This document shows, piece by piece, positions 26,401 through 39,310 of a stretch of 64,000 nt of DNA. The first letter of the stretch is position 1. Each line of letters starts with the position of its first letter. The DNA comes from Colius striatus (lineage: Eukaryota > Chordata > Aves > Coliiformes > Coliidae): assembly GCF_028858725.1 (NCBI RefSeq), contig NC_084760.1, positions 60,165,367 to 60,229,366 on the forward strand, read 5' to 3'. Under the pieces are notes generated by a model. That model was not told where the DNA came from. It searched no databases and was given only the letters and a program-made list of their open reading frames with translations. The position numbers and the translations under genes were made by a program.

Positions 26401-27590
26401 CACACAATACCATTGAAGCACTAATACATGTTATTCAAATTTTTGGCAATTGTAGGTTTGTTAATATACCCACAAGACTGAAGCCTGAAACCTATACTTA
26501 CATAAGCATCCTTTCAACATGTGACTGTACCAGCTGAGCTCAATAGCCACTGACTACTCGCAGGAATTTCTGGGTAGGGTTGTATTTAACACTTTCTGCT
26601 GATGATAAGAACTTGGATCCTTGCTTTCTTTATGAAGCATTGGATTACTCCAGGCGTGCCAAACTGTGTGGGTGTGAGGGGAAACAAAGATCATGCAGAA
26701 GCAACTGGCTTTTTAACAAAGGCTTTAATTCCTTTTGTATTAGTCACCAGTCAAGGTTTTAACGAAATACATATATAACTCCATTTTGACAAAACATCTC
26801 TGGGCTATGGGAAAAAGAAAAGACCTCTTCCCATAACCAAGCTTCCTTTCAACTTCCAGAAACAGTAGCTCTTTAATGTGAAAAATGTTAAATATTTATG
26901 TTAATTTAGGAAAACATTTACATTTAAATATGAGGATCAAGACTGATTTCTTGAATCTAAATTGTTTTCGTCCGATTGTGTCGTTGCTACATGATTGCGG
27001 TGGAGGAAAGCAGGGAAAATGTTGCAGGAGAAGACGTGGAAGCCCTCTCCTCCCTGGTCCTACACTCATATAGAAGCACCAAAGCAGAGGCTGTCCTTTC
27101 CCCACTTACAAAGAGAAAAGATTTCTGTGATAAAAAAACATAAAGATAGGAAACCAACTCTGATCCTCATTCCTGCAGGATTAGAGCTAGCCTGTCTACA
27201 AGCTGTAAATCAACAGGAGTATTCCTTCACAAAACCAGCAGCTCCAGGGGTGTGTTGGAGCAACGGCACATGCAAACTATTAATGGTGCAAATATAAGAG
27301 CTGTGGCTTTTGTGCAGTCTGGATATAGTGATACCTGTGTACAAAACAATCTTCTCACAACTCCCTCCCAGTGGAGGCCAGAGGCATCCCCAAACCATAT
27401 TTTTGCAAAGGATTGTGTGTTTTACACCTTAAATGCCCTATGCTGGTGCCAGTTTCAAGCGACTGACTTGGGTAATGCCGTGTGATGATATGGCCTGTGA
27501 AGCACCTTGCATTTTGAAAACAACTAATATTTTCATACATATCCTGGATTGGGCCCATCTAGGAACAAAGGACCATGATCAGCCGTAAGC
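17481..27590. other. Intergenic DNA between MOXD1 and the ERV-derived block
   Basis: Mostly unique AT-rich sequence. I noted poly-A at about 18,194-18,216 and a tiny CR1-like tail at 22,234-22,252. A 127-codon open frame at 25,724-26,107 (minus) has hydrophobic segments but no family I recognise. No exon, tRNA or other gene could be supported. Confidence 0.7.
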
Positions 27591-27599
27591 ACCTTAGGG

Positions 27600-28480
27600 A
27601 AATCCCTGAGAACAAGGAGGGCTCAAGTGCCACTTACAGTCCCAGGCAAAACAGACAGGACGACTCAACTTGGGGAAGAAAACAAAAATTTAATCCATCA
27701 CCAACTAAAACCATAAATCCCTAAAATATAACAAACAGAAAACAACATAGAGTGGTACAACCAGCCTTTTAAGACCACCTTCTCCCCATCCTTCCCCTCT
27801 TCCCTATATCAGAGCCCTGATCCTCGTGTCTTTACCTACTCCTTCCATGAATGGCTCAGGGAGCCAAGGAATGGGGATTTCAGTCAGTCTTTTCCTGATG
27901 GCTCCTGCCACTTCTCTCTCCTCAAGGCAGACGGGGCTCCTCACTGGTCCTCCTACAGCAGGGTCCCTCACACACCTGGCAGCCCTGCACAGGTCACCCC
28001 AACATGTGTTCATCCCGAGGGCTGCAGCTCCTCTCTGCCTCCTATGTGGGTCTGCTCAGGGGCCTGCAGGCTCTCCAGCATGGCCTGTGCCATGGCAGCC
28101 TCCTCACACAGTCTCTTGCCTATCTGGGCACACTCACCCAGAGTTGCTGGTGGCACTCACTGCTGCCATTGCCCTCCATGGGTTGCAGGGGTACAGCCTG
28201 TGTTCTCACCATGGGTTGCAGAGGGGTCTCCGGTCCAGCACTCTTCCTTCTTTCCTTCTTCTCTGACTATGGGGTCCGCATGGTTGCCTCCAACTTGTAC
28301 CACTCCTCCACCACCTCTTCTGGCTCAGATTTCCCTTCTTAAATAGTGATGGCAGAGGTGCTGAATTGGCCTAGCCAGGCTGGAGGTGGGTCCACCTCAG
28401 AGGAGGGGATGTTTCAAGGACTGCTTACTGGGACCAGCACCTCAGTTCCCTCCTCCTTTTACCAAGCAAAAAGTGGCTCC
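27600..28480 (-). mobile_element. Probable avian ERV-derived repeat (ERVL-like), decayed
   Basis: GC-rich block of about 0.9 kb with a sharp change from its AT-rich flanks. Read on the minus strand it has the repeat-like leader style of avian endogenous retroviruses: short direct variants of a CATGGGTTGCAG unit near 28,180-28,220, then stretches such as CCCCAAGTTGAGTCGTCCTG and TGTTTTGCCTGGGACTGTAA, which I associate with class III (ERVL) avian elements. No gag, pol or env frame is present; the long frames are unrelated to each other and look accidental. The boundaries are approximate and the class assignment rests on memory of the family style. Confidence 0.5.
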
Positions 28481-31400
28481 ACATAGACCCCTGATGGTAC
28501 ACTAGCTCAGAGCAGAAAAAGAAATTTTGTTGTTTTTTTTTTTTTCTCTTTTTCTGTCTCAAATAAGAGAAAAATCATCCTACTGAGATCAACCAATGCG
28601 GATATTGCTCAGTAGAGAAGACTGCAGGGGATTGCAATCCTTGCTGGGAGGGGGAATTCCACTAGAGAAGATCAGCCTTTCTCCTTTGGGAAGGGATACA
28701 CGATGAAGTAAGACAGGCAACTGAGTCAGCAGTGTTGGCAAATTGTTCTGGTCACAGAGAAGCTCTCTTTCTATCAGGGACTGGTCCCAGGGGCTCTGCC
28801 CGAGGAACTTGCACTTCCACCACTGCTTTGCAGAATTTCCATCTTGGAAGGCAAGCACTTTAGAGACAACAGTTCCAAATACCACATCTTCCTTTCCCAG
28901 TCAACACACTACTAGCAATTAGCAGCAAACATTTTCTTTCTGATGGCCCCTTGCCCTATCAGTGTTTTACAGACTTTTCTGTAAAATACCAATAAGACTA
29001 CTGCCAGCAGACAATGATTTGATCTGGCAGCAAAATGCTCTGGATCTCACATATCTGGGCACATAATAGTTCTGCTTTTGAGGGAGAGGTCCTTGAGGAA
29101 GCAGTGAATTCATCTCTCTCCCTTAAACCCTCTGTGGAAGCTGGAGAAGGCAGTCACAATACACATCCATCTGTGGTCACAACCTCAGAAGACTCATGTG
29201 ATACCAATGCTGTTGCTGACCACTTCTTTCCAATCTAGTTGTCCCATATGTCATTTACAGTAAATAGGGACATTTCATGAACTTTAAATCATAATGTCTT
29301 TTTTGTTTAGCTTCATTAATCTTTCCCTATTCTCACAAGCTTGACATTGAGACAGCCAAACTCTCCGTTTTCCATTAAAGTGATGGTCTGTGAGTAATGA
29401 ACTTTGGTTTGTTGGTGCTGTACTGCAATTTCACTGTGCTAAGTATAGATCAGAGTCTGACTCCTCAGCATTTTCCAGGAGGTTCTGTATTATTTTAACA
29501 CCATGCTCTTGTTAACCCTGGTGCAATGTGAGGTTACAGTCCCAACCCAAACTTCCCTGCAAATTGCTAGTTTGCGTGCTCACAGCCTCCTGTCAGAGAT
29601 TTCTGTGTGAAGGACATCATGGCTGGTTCAAGAGACATCCACAGTCACCTGTTTAGTCTTCTAGCTAATATTCATCTCAGCTAATGATCAGTTTGGGTTG
29701 GTTGGTTTGGCTCATTTTGTTGTTTGTTTCTTTAATAAATGATTTCTCCATCAGCAGCTCGGATGCAGCAGAGTTCTGAGGTGCAGTTGTCACCTACTTG
29801 TTCTCATGAGAGGTGACACCAATGCACGAGTCCAGTCTAGCCCCAGTCTCTTGCTGCCCTGTTAAGTCTACTTCATCTCCTTGCTCACAGCACCTTTAAT
29901 AAAGTAAACATTCAAGGTACTTTGGCACTAAAAGCAAATCAGTACTATTAGCACCGTAATGACTAATAGTCATTAAGCACCACTCAGCACAGTGGGAAGT
30001 ATTCTGTAATGCATATCCATGGAAAATTTTACAACCCTGGATAAACAGAAAAAACCCAACTCAACACACAGTTCCTAAAAAGAGTGTGTGTTAGCAGCTA
30101 CATTAAATCTTGTTAAATTTGCATTCTTGTATCTCATTTTTATTTATAAACTTCATATGTTTTTTTCATTAGCGCTCACGAATTTTTGATCAAACAAAAA
30201 GTTTCCTGATAAAGTGTTTGATAATGTACTTTTTGCCTACCTTAAACACTTCTGAGCTGAATTTGTTAAGTACTTCATCAAAAGATCCTCTGTGTATCTA
30301 CATGGAAAAGCCTAACTAGGAAAGACTGAGGATCAAACTCTGGCAACTTCTCCCTTTTTCTTTTACAAATGACTACTGAAGGCCAGCCCAAATTTGTGAA
30401 TCAAAAAAAACCCCAAAAAGGTTTAGTTGCCAGCTGAAAGTATTCAATGTGTCCTTGGCATCAAAGTGCAGCATCTCAGATAAGCATAGGATTTTACTAC
30501 ATCTTTGGTGCCTGCAGTGGCATTTTGAATACACTTTTCAACTTTTCATACCTTGCCCTGTGTTGTTTTGGAGACTGTAATTGCTCAATGGGAGCAGATA
30601 ACACAGCTTCAGGTACTGTTCTTGCTAGAAACATCCCTACAGAATAACATAAGAGTATTGCGGATATGATGTTGGTGCAAGGGAATCGTGGTGAAAACCA
30701 CAAATGAACAAATGTGCACTTGGAACTGCCCATTTCCTTCACCAGCTCCTCCCTGACAGAACAGCAGAGATAAGGAGATGCAAAAGCAAACTGGAATCAG
30801 AAGTAATTCAAATATCAACACACTTGGACATTCTGCAACCTTAAAAATGCTGTCAAGATGAATATATCTATGCTTTCCTGAAATTTTGATTTCCTAAACG
30901 TCTAACTTTCAAGACTGGTACACGTTTTGTCTTGTAACAATTGATGCATAGCCAAACTGAACTATGCCTGTATATCTCAATTTCTTAACATTACTATGAT
31001 GCCACTGTTTCGGTCTTCTTAATCCTCCTACAAGCCTTCCTAGCATCATCTGCCTCTGCTCCAGTCCTCATGTTTTCAATCCAATTGCAGCACTAGCAGA
31101 AAACAAGAACATAAGTAGCAAGATGAGAAGAGTTCAGGGATCTGAGGAGGTCCCTAGACTTGTGGTGAAAATGACTCCACCAAACTACTGAATCCTCAGG
31201 ATACAAATGAAACACAACATGCAGAAAGGCTTCTGGTTTTCTCCCCTCCCAAAGCTGTGAAATACCAAGAGCACAGATGGCTTTTTTGGCTGTAGAGAAG
31301 GCCAGCTTTAGAAGGCTATTCATAGAAGAGCCATTTCCAAAATTTGAGTCATCAGTACTGGGTGACAGTCAGCCACCCTTTATTGCCCAGAACAATATTG

Positions 31401-34400
31401 CATAGCGTTACTCAGTACAACTCTCTTCAGTTGAATATCCAGTTTCTCAGACCTAGAGTTGTTAATTTTTTTTTCTGCCTTTCTCTATAGCTCAAGCTAT
31501 AGAAAGATCCTTTTCCATCTCGGCTCTCAAATATTTTTCTTACGTTCATTTAATCTTGTGGTCTTTGTGTAATACTTCTGGGTTTTCAGTGCTCTCCTAG
31601 TCTCTGTGCATGGTTTACAAAGTATCCCTTCAGCCTTTTTATGCAGAGCTGTGTTTGCAAATGGATGAATCACAAACCTCATACTTTTTTTTTATTTTTA
31701 GAAATAATTTCTACTGAAAAATCCAGAGGAGTTGCAGTTTAGCTAGAGAGTTTGTGGATATCTTGTGCATGGAGGAAAACAGAAACTTAAGGTCAATATT
31801 CCACTGCTCTGACAATGTTCAGAAATAAATTGGGGGGGGGCAGGGGGGATATGAGAGGTTGACAGAGGAGGTGATACGACAGTTGACTTGCACAGAAATA
31901 TTTGGCTTAATGGGCAATTGCTTGTTTTCAGGTGCAGTTTCATCATCAAATTAGAACAGTAGAGATTTATTTATTTTTTACATATCTCCAATGTCTGCCA
32001 GAAGAAATTAAATTTCCCTCTTTACTGGGAAAAGCTACACTGAGATCAAGGCTACAACTGGCTGAGAAGTTCATGGGTTGCTGAACTGATGATGTCAAAT
32101 TGCTCCATCACTGAATGCCTTTGACACAGAGTGAATAAAATATTTGTTCTCAGCCTAGAACTACTGACTTGCATAGCAATCATGTAGTCAACCTAAATGA
32201 CCTTATTTGCAGAAAGTAACTCATTCTGATGGGGTAGACAGAACCTTGAAGCAGAGCTGGTTCTGCCCATACAGGCTGCCAGGAGAAGGCTGGAGCAGGG
32301 GAAAAGATGCCAAGAGGAAAGGCAACATCAGGATAAATTGTGCAAAGAGACGCTTTTTATAAAATTGCCTCCTGTCTGGGCACATTGACATGGGGAACAC
32401 AGAGAAGATGCTGAAGGAGGTGAATCTAAGTCCTGCAGAGGGACCTCAGTTTGAGGACACGACTCCAAGATAGACAAAGCCCAAGAGGTGTGTTGTAGTG
32501 CTGGTTGCCTTCTCTGTGCTGGTTTGTGCACCTCCTGCACTCTGTGACTCAGATAAACCCATTCTTGGAAAAAAAAACAGTGTTTCCCTCTCCTGAGAAG
32601 TTTCTGCAAGGACAAACTGTAAGCTTCCAAGGGACAGGGTCACAAATGTGGTTAAGCAGAATGACCCAGCAGCAGCAGCTAAGGTCTCAGTCCACGCAGA
32701 TCAAGACTGATGGAAATTCCTCATGAAACAGCCCATCTTTCCAGGTAGATGTTCCTTCAGTTTAGTACAATGAGCAACCAAGAAAATATCATACACAGTT
32801 TACAGAATCAGATTGATGGTTTTCCTGAACAGATCTCAAATTAGATATAATCCACTACCCTCAGTTTGTACTGCACTGAAAGCAAACCTATGTATTTTAA
32901 AACGTATTTTATATTCCAAATATATTTAACAAAATCTTTTCTCCTCAAAACAGATTAGGAGCAGGTAATTTTTACCCTTTAATGAAACATCCACACAGCA
33001 GAACTGTGAAAAAAAATCTTTTACAAAAAGAATAACAGAGACATTCTTCATTCATCTCAAGGCACCACAGACTTTAAGAAAAGCTAATCCAACACTCATC
33101 TGCAAAGCAATTATTAAGATACCAAGTGGCTCTCGACAATAATCCAGCTGTATTTTCTCACTGTAATTTTAGATTCTTCAGGTGTTCAAGCACCTGACTT
33201 TATTCCTGTTTGCAATCAGATGAGCTTAAATAACTAACACATTCCACCTCAGCATGTGATGACTGATCAGGCCACAGAAGAGCCCTTTCCTTGCTCAGGC
33301 ATCAGAGAGAGTGGCACACAACTGTTCCTCTTGTAGCATCAGGTATTTAAAAGTATTTAATCTTTTAAATTGCAAGCCCACTTTTCCTTTAAGACTTGAA
33401 TATTAACGATGCCCTATGCTTTTATCTGGTCGCTCAGGTACCAGACTGCCCTTTTCCAGAGACACGGCTGTGGGCCTACAGAGGAAGACAGTGGCTCATG
33501 GCTACAGCTTCAAGGCTTTCAGTTGCTTGCTTGGGAGTTTGTAAACAAATTTGTAAACTAACAGAAACAATGCAGATCAGGGACAAATGTTTTAATTTCC
33601 TTCTGTATTTCAAGTTCTGTTTTTATTATTTGAAATAATAATTTGCTGGAGATGTCAAAACTAAGGCTGACACGTGATAAGAAAGCCTCCACAAGTTTTT
33701 GTCATCTTACAAAGACAGTTTAAATCTACTCTTAATAAGCATTTCTAATCCTCCAAGCTTCTCCAGCCTAATTCTCCCTGACAACACAGTGGCTAGTCTC
33801 CAAGATTATATTTATTCTTTATCTGGTTGAAGACAAGCTGTCAGGGAATGGTACATCAGACAATGAGGCTTCTCCCTATTTCAGCGACAGTATGTGACAG
33901 AGAAGTTCTTGAAGAGCATGAGATATGAAGGACTAAGTCTTCCCTTGTGTTAGGCTCTGGGAATTAAATTTTGGGTTTCCACTTCCCTCTGCAAAGAGAA
34001 CATCTGGGTGTACATGAGGGTGAGTGGGAAGGAGTAAATGTGGCACAGATGGCAGGGAATATATTTGTCTACCCTTTCTGTAATATGCTGACCAATGTCC
34101 CCCTTTAGAGTAGAAAAGATGCTCTCTTTGTCATTGTTTACCTCCTTTAGGTAAAGGTCCATCCAGTGGGCAGGGCTGGGGAGCAGCTGAACCCGTCACT
34201 GAGCAACTTGCTGTGAATCTTGAGCGTAGTGGAGCCCTCTCTCCTAAGCTGCAAGCTTGGCAGTTACAGCAATAGCTCCAGCAGGCTTTCCCTTTTAAAA
34301 ATAAAGGCAGAAATGTGTATTCTCATTTATATTGCCTGGATTATGCAGTCTACCTCCTCCTTCCTGCTCTTATTACCTCAATCTGCACTGCCAAAGACCA

Positions 34401-34735
34401 AAGATTTTCTGCTTAAAGATGAAATTAAGGACAAAAACATGACCATAACTCAGTCCAGGGTGAATCTTCAAGAAGTTGGTTGGGAGAGTGGGTGTGAACA
34501 ATGCTGCTAGCAACATCCAGTGTCTTTAATTTTTACTTTTTTTCCCCCACTTTTTGTGAGACATTTTAAAATATGCAACATGAATAAAAACAAAGCTGCA
34601 ATCTGATTAATTTTCTTGTGCTAACAAATCTTGTAATCTAGGGTTTGAGTTTTGGTTTTGTTTCTATTTTTTCTTAAGTGAGAAAAATCTATTTTATCAG
34701 CAGTAGCAGAAAAGCGCTCTGTTGTGGACTGAGGC
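28481..34735. other. Intergenic DNA, largely unique
   Basis: AT-rich sequence without a recognisable gene. A poly-T run lies near 28,532 and a second G-rich tract at 31,832-31,848. Short open frames on both strands look accidental. Confidence 0.7.
31832..31848 (+). repeat. G-rich tract
   Basis: Nine G, then CA, then six G. Low-complexity; possible quadruplex with the same caveats as any short G run. Confidence 0.6.
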
Positions 34736-34827
34736 ATGATCTAGGTGGACTTGCTTTTGCAGAGGGTTTGGAACAGGTGAGCTCTAAAGGCCCCTTCCAA
34801 CCTTGACCATTCTGTGATTCTATGACT
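34736..34827 (+). repeat. CR1 LINE, minimal 3' end fragment
   Basis: About 90 bp of plus-strand CR1 3' end: TGATCTAGGTGGAC, a diverged TTGGAACAGGTGAGCTCTA block, CCCCTTCCAACC, then the ATTCTGTGATTCTATGA tail. Confidence 0.88.
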
Positions 34828-35035
34828 GTTAATGAGCAGACACTTTGGCAAGTATTTCTTTTTCAGAATATTCTTGCATATCAACAAGTATGATGCATTC
34901 CCTTACCCCAAATACCTTTCTGATATTTGAAACAGGAGTAAAATGAATCACTGCAGCTGTGTTCAAGCCCAGACATTCAAAATAACCAGTGGGAAAAGCA
35001 GGGTATCAGTTATGTAAATTGCACACCAGGACATT

Positions 35036-35915
35036 ATCATAGAATCGTTAAGGTTGGAAAAGGCCTTTAAGATCACCAAGTCCAAGCACTTACCTCACAC
35101 TGCCAAGCCCATCACTAAACTAAACCATATCCCTCAGCACCTCATCTATGTGTCTTTTGAAAGTCTCTAAGGGATGGTCACCCCACTGTCTCCCTCGCTG
35201 GGCAGCCTGTGCCAATGTTCAATAACTCTCTTGGTGAAAAAATTCTTCCTAATGTTCAATCTAAACCTTCCCTGGTGCAAATTAAATCAATTTCCTTGTG
35301 CTCTATCATTCGTTACTGGAGAGATCGACCCCCACCTCACTACAAGTCCCCTTCAGGTGGTTATAGAGAGTGATCATATCTCCTTTCCACCTCCTCTTCT
35401 CTAAGCTAAAGAACCCAGCTCCCCCAGCTGCTCTTCATAAGACTTGCTCTCCAGAGCCTTCACTAGTGTCATTGCCTGTCTCTGGACACGCTCCAGCACC
35501 TCCATGTCTTTCTTGTAGTGAGGGGTCCAGAACCAGACATAGTACTCAAGATGTGGCCTCATCAGTGCTGAGTACAAGGAGACAATCACCACCTTGGTTC
35601 TGCTGGTCACACTATTTTTGATACGGGCCAGGATGCCGTTGGCCTTCTTAGCCACCTGAGCACACTGCCAGCTCATGTTCAGACACCTGTAGATTAACAG
35701 CTTCAGGTCCTTTTCCGTGAGACAGCTCTCAAGCCACCCTGCTCCAAGCCTGTATCATTGCATGGAGCTGTTGTGGCCCAAGTGCTGCACCTTGTTGAAC
35801 CTCATGCAATCGGCCTTGGCCCATCTCTCCAGCCTGGCCAAGTCCCTCTGTAGGGCCTTCCTGTCCTCAAGCAGGTCTATGTACCTACCCAGCTTTATGT
35901 CATCATTGTTTGATG
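35036..35915 (-). repeat. CR1 LINE, 3' fragment with ORF2 remnant (divergent subfamily)
   Basis: Minus-strand copy of about 0.9 kb. The tail and the 3' UTR motif GTTGGAAAAGGCC are at the low-coordinate end. ORF2 remnants follow: one frame reads [19 protein letters not shown] and [13 protein letters not shown], and further up is the region before it. Its wording differs from the other copies (AAGATCACCAAGTCC in place of the CATCTAGTCC type), so it belongs to another CR1 subfamily. 5' truncated near 35,915; the end is approximate. Confidence 0.9.
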
Positions 35916-36130
35916 CTCTCATGATGCTCTACTTGAGGGAGCACAATATGTTTATTGACAGTTAACATTTTGTTACTTTTTCTGATTATTTCTGGGTTTG
36001 TAGAGTTCCTTACTCTTGTGCAAGCACTTGGCTTTCTTTATCTTTGTTCAAGGACTAAATAAATGACCTGTTATCTACACTCTCAAGCTACAGAAATGTC
36101 TGGAGCTTCAGGTGCACTATCGGGGACCAA

Positions 36131-36320
36131 AGAATAACAGAATCTCAAGGGCTGGAAGGGACCTCAAAATATCATCTAGTCCAACCCCCTTGACAGAGCA
36201 GGACCATCTAGAGTAGGTCACACATGAACTCATCCACGTGGGTTTTGAATGTCTCCAGAGAAGGAGACTGAACAACCCATCTGCGCAACCTGTTCCAGTG
36301 CTCCGTCACCCTTACAGTGA
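36131..36320 (-). repeat. CR1 LINE, 3' UTR fragment
   Basis: About 190 bp, minus strand: GGGCTGGAAGGGACCTCAAA, CATCTAGTCCAACCCCC and the AGAGAAGGAGACTGAACAACC block. The tail repeats are degraded to AGAATAACAGAATC. It lies 215 bp from the previous CR1 copy but has a different consensus, so it is an independent insertion. Confidence 0.88.
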
Positions 36321-36719
36321 ATGCGTACAAGGACAAAGCTGATCACTTTCAGATATTTATTCTTGCAACCCGATGTTGCAGTGGCATCTAGAATGGCACT
36401 GCAGGTGGGCACATCATCAGAGAATAATTACTCCTCACTCCACAACAGCTTTGGGTGAGAGATTTGGACTTAATTGCAAACTGAAAAGGAAAGCGGCATG
36501 GAATGCACTTAAGCACCACTTTGCACCATAGGTATTGTAAGAAACAGAAAGCCATCAGCTGTTGATATACAGTAGCAAGGAGGCCTCTGCTCTTTCCTCT
36601 CTCATTAACCTTCTGCTCTTGAGAGCATCAGATAGGTTCAAACAGAACTAATCAAAAGCAAAGCAAGTCATCTCTTCCTGAAATGAAGCCATTGAATTAT
36701 TTAAATATTTCAATTAAAT

Positions 36720-37290
36720 ATCTTAAGACTGAGACCACTGAGTTTTTGTGTATCATTTCTTAAGACTGCTAACTTTCTAAAGGCCTCAGGGCCTTTGTAT
36801 AGTTAAAGTTTCCTAAGACTGTTAATGTTTCTCAAGGCCTTATGACTGTCAGACAAAAGCATTATCTAGAAAGAGAATGCCCAAGATAAGAAAAGCAGAT
36901 GTTCGAGTTGTAAGTTAACTGAGTCAGCAGAGTGTCCCCAAACCAATGATAACAAATCGCTTAAGCAAAGCTAGAGAACAAGCAATGAACAACCACGGAG
37001 GGGATAATTAATTGTAGAATTGGGTAATTGTTTCCTGGAATAGGCATGTTTATGGTAAATAACTCCACAAAAGGCATCGAATATTCATGTTTTAATGTAT
37101 AAAATGAGTGTACTTTTGTCTTGTGGCATGCATGTTTGGCAGAAGGATCCCCTGTGCATCCAGTGCTGGAATAAAGACTATCTGCTTGATGAGAACTTTG
37201 TTGCTATTGAGTGTTTATTCCGGAATCCTTACCCAGCTGTACCTAACTTCCCACTCTCAGTGAGGAATCTTAGAAAGCCAGGGCATGTGG
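36720..37290 (+). mobile_element. Probable solo LTR of an avian endogenous retrovirus
   Basis: A block of about 0.57 kb with promoter and polyadenylation signals in LTR order on the plus strand: TATAAAA at 37,098-37,104, then about 70 bp on an AATAAAG signal at 37,170-37,176 preceded by GGATCCCCTGTGCATCCAG, and then a TTGAGTGTTTATTCCGGAA stretch like the U5 region of avian ERVs. The U3 part contains three diverged copies of a TTAAGACTG-headed unit starting near 36,721, 36,758 and 36,811. No internal retroviral sequence flanks it. The exact TG and CA ends and the target-site duplication were not resolved. Confidence 0.6.
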
Positions 37291-39310
37291 AAGCTCCAAC
37301 TTTGAATCATTCCAAAGGTGATACCCAGCAATGTAAACAGCTCTTGAAACTTTCCAAACCACTGGGCTGCTACAAGGGTATTTGCTCTTTCCAATTTTAC
37401 TAACAGATTATGTCATTATATTCCTCCTCCACCTTTAGACCCGTTACTTAGCAAGGTCTTACTTTAGAGCCCTTAATTTTTTTCTTGGTTCCAAAATACT
37501 TTGATTCCCAAAATCTGACCCACACCTCTGACATCAAACATAATTGCCAACTATATGCACACAATGTATGTGTGGGTGATTTAGGAAGGCTCTTAGGCAC
37601 AAAGTTAGTTTGGGGATATTGTATATCCTGCTGATTATCAAGAATAATTTCCAAAGGGGGAGGTGCAGGGGAAAGAAAAAAAAAGCCTTTAAAAAGCTGT
37701 CTGCCCCTGTGATTTTCAGCTCTTTGAAAAAGCAAGAAAGAACAGAAAAGCATCCCTGGTGTGTGGTTAAGATAACTACAAAGGAACTATTCTTACCAGA
37801 TTCCTTCAGTAAAATGAAGGGTGCTTTGATTGCATTTTTTTGGCCTTGCTAATCTGACAGATATTGATGGATAATTTGGAACAGCCCAAATCTTTGTTCT
37901 AAAAACATTGACTCATACATGTTACATCCAGATGTTTTACTGGGTTCTTAGTAGCTATCAAAGCTTTCTTTAAATACTTGGAAATTGCATTTTAAACGTT
38001 GAAGAGTGTATGCATGCAGGGGAGGGAAAAGATGAAGTGCAGCTTAAAAAGTAGTACTTATGCCCTCCAACATGGTCACTCTAAATATAAAAGCCCCCAA
38101 CGCTTTGTTTCTGCCTAATTAGATTTGAAAATTAATAGCACCAAGACTCTTAATGAGCAACTAGGGCCTTGCAGGCTGCTCTCTTCAACAGGTACAAGAG
38201 CTTGTATGTAAACAACCCAGTGCCGACCTCCTTGTCCATCTCAGAGCCGGGTCAGCAGCAGTGGCAGTGGCCCAGCCCACTGGGACCAGGCAGCCCCCAG
38301 CTGGTTGCCCAGGTGGAGACATCCCCATGATGACTTCTGACAGCTAGTCCTTCTTTTCTTCCCAAAGAAGCATGCCCCGACTACTGGGACTGACGAAAGG
38401 AAGAAGTCTGTCCATCAGTCAGGATGAAAGCAGGCCGCGCACACATTGCGGCTCCCAGCAGCGATCCCATCCCCAACAGTGGTCCTGTCCCCTGATAGCA
38501 CCCGAAAGGCTGCCACCGCTGAGCGGTTGAACTCTGACAGCTCCTGCCTGACTCTAACAGGAAAGAGCCGACTGCTCCTGGGAAATGAAAACATGCAGAC
38601 AAAGCAGACACGGGAGAGTGAGAACAGAGGCAGCAAGTTGCAGTGGAGATTTGGGAAATGCGACAATGCTGTGCAGCTCATAGAATTTTTAACTCACTTG
38701 AAATTGTTGGTCCAGCCTGATTCTCACCAGCTGCCTGTGGATAAAGCTTCATCTGCTGGTTATGCTGCTTTGCTGGATAAATTCAGTAAGGACGGCACTC
38801 ACCCCTTTATAAAACGAACAGGCATCAGTAAATATTCCATTTTATCCCAAGATGTGAAATATTCTTCAACTCAATAAGCCTTTAAGTGGAAAACCCTACT
38901 AGCAAAAAAAAACCCAAACAAATTACAATGCATACAAAATGTGCAAGTATCAGGCATAGACAGAATTTCTGGACTGCCAGGAGTCAGACCTGAATATCTG
39001 CTCCTGAAGTGCTGCTTTTCCTTCCTTGGCATGTCAGAGGAATCGGTTCATCACTGACGGAGGTATGAGGTACTGCAGTAGAGGAAAGGAGTGCCTGGGC
39101 AAGGAGGATCAAACCGTTCCTCTGTGCCTGTCTGCAATAGTGTGAAGACTTTGTTAAACATTAACATCAGGAAGTTTTCAAAGTCAGTTTTAGACTACTG
39201 AAAAAGCTACTCAGACAAAATGCTGACTGCTCGTCTAGTTTAGGCTAGTGTCATGTGGACAAAGGGAAAAAAAAACCCAACAAAACAAACCAAACAACAA
39301 AAAGGCATTA
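37291..39310. other. Intergenic DNA with a GC-rich patch
   Basis: Mostly AT-rich. A GC-richer patch at about 38,200-38,640 has several CpG sites and an open frame to 38,877 on the plus strand whose first ATG comes only late (94 codons). No protein family is recognised. A/C-rich simple sequence fills about 39,265-39,305. Confidence 0.6.

Noticed and set aside
27826..28346. Three overlapping plus-strand frames of 100-146 codons
   Set aside because: They lie antisense to a GC-rich ERV-like repeat and have low-information Ser/Leu/Pro-rich composition.
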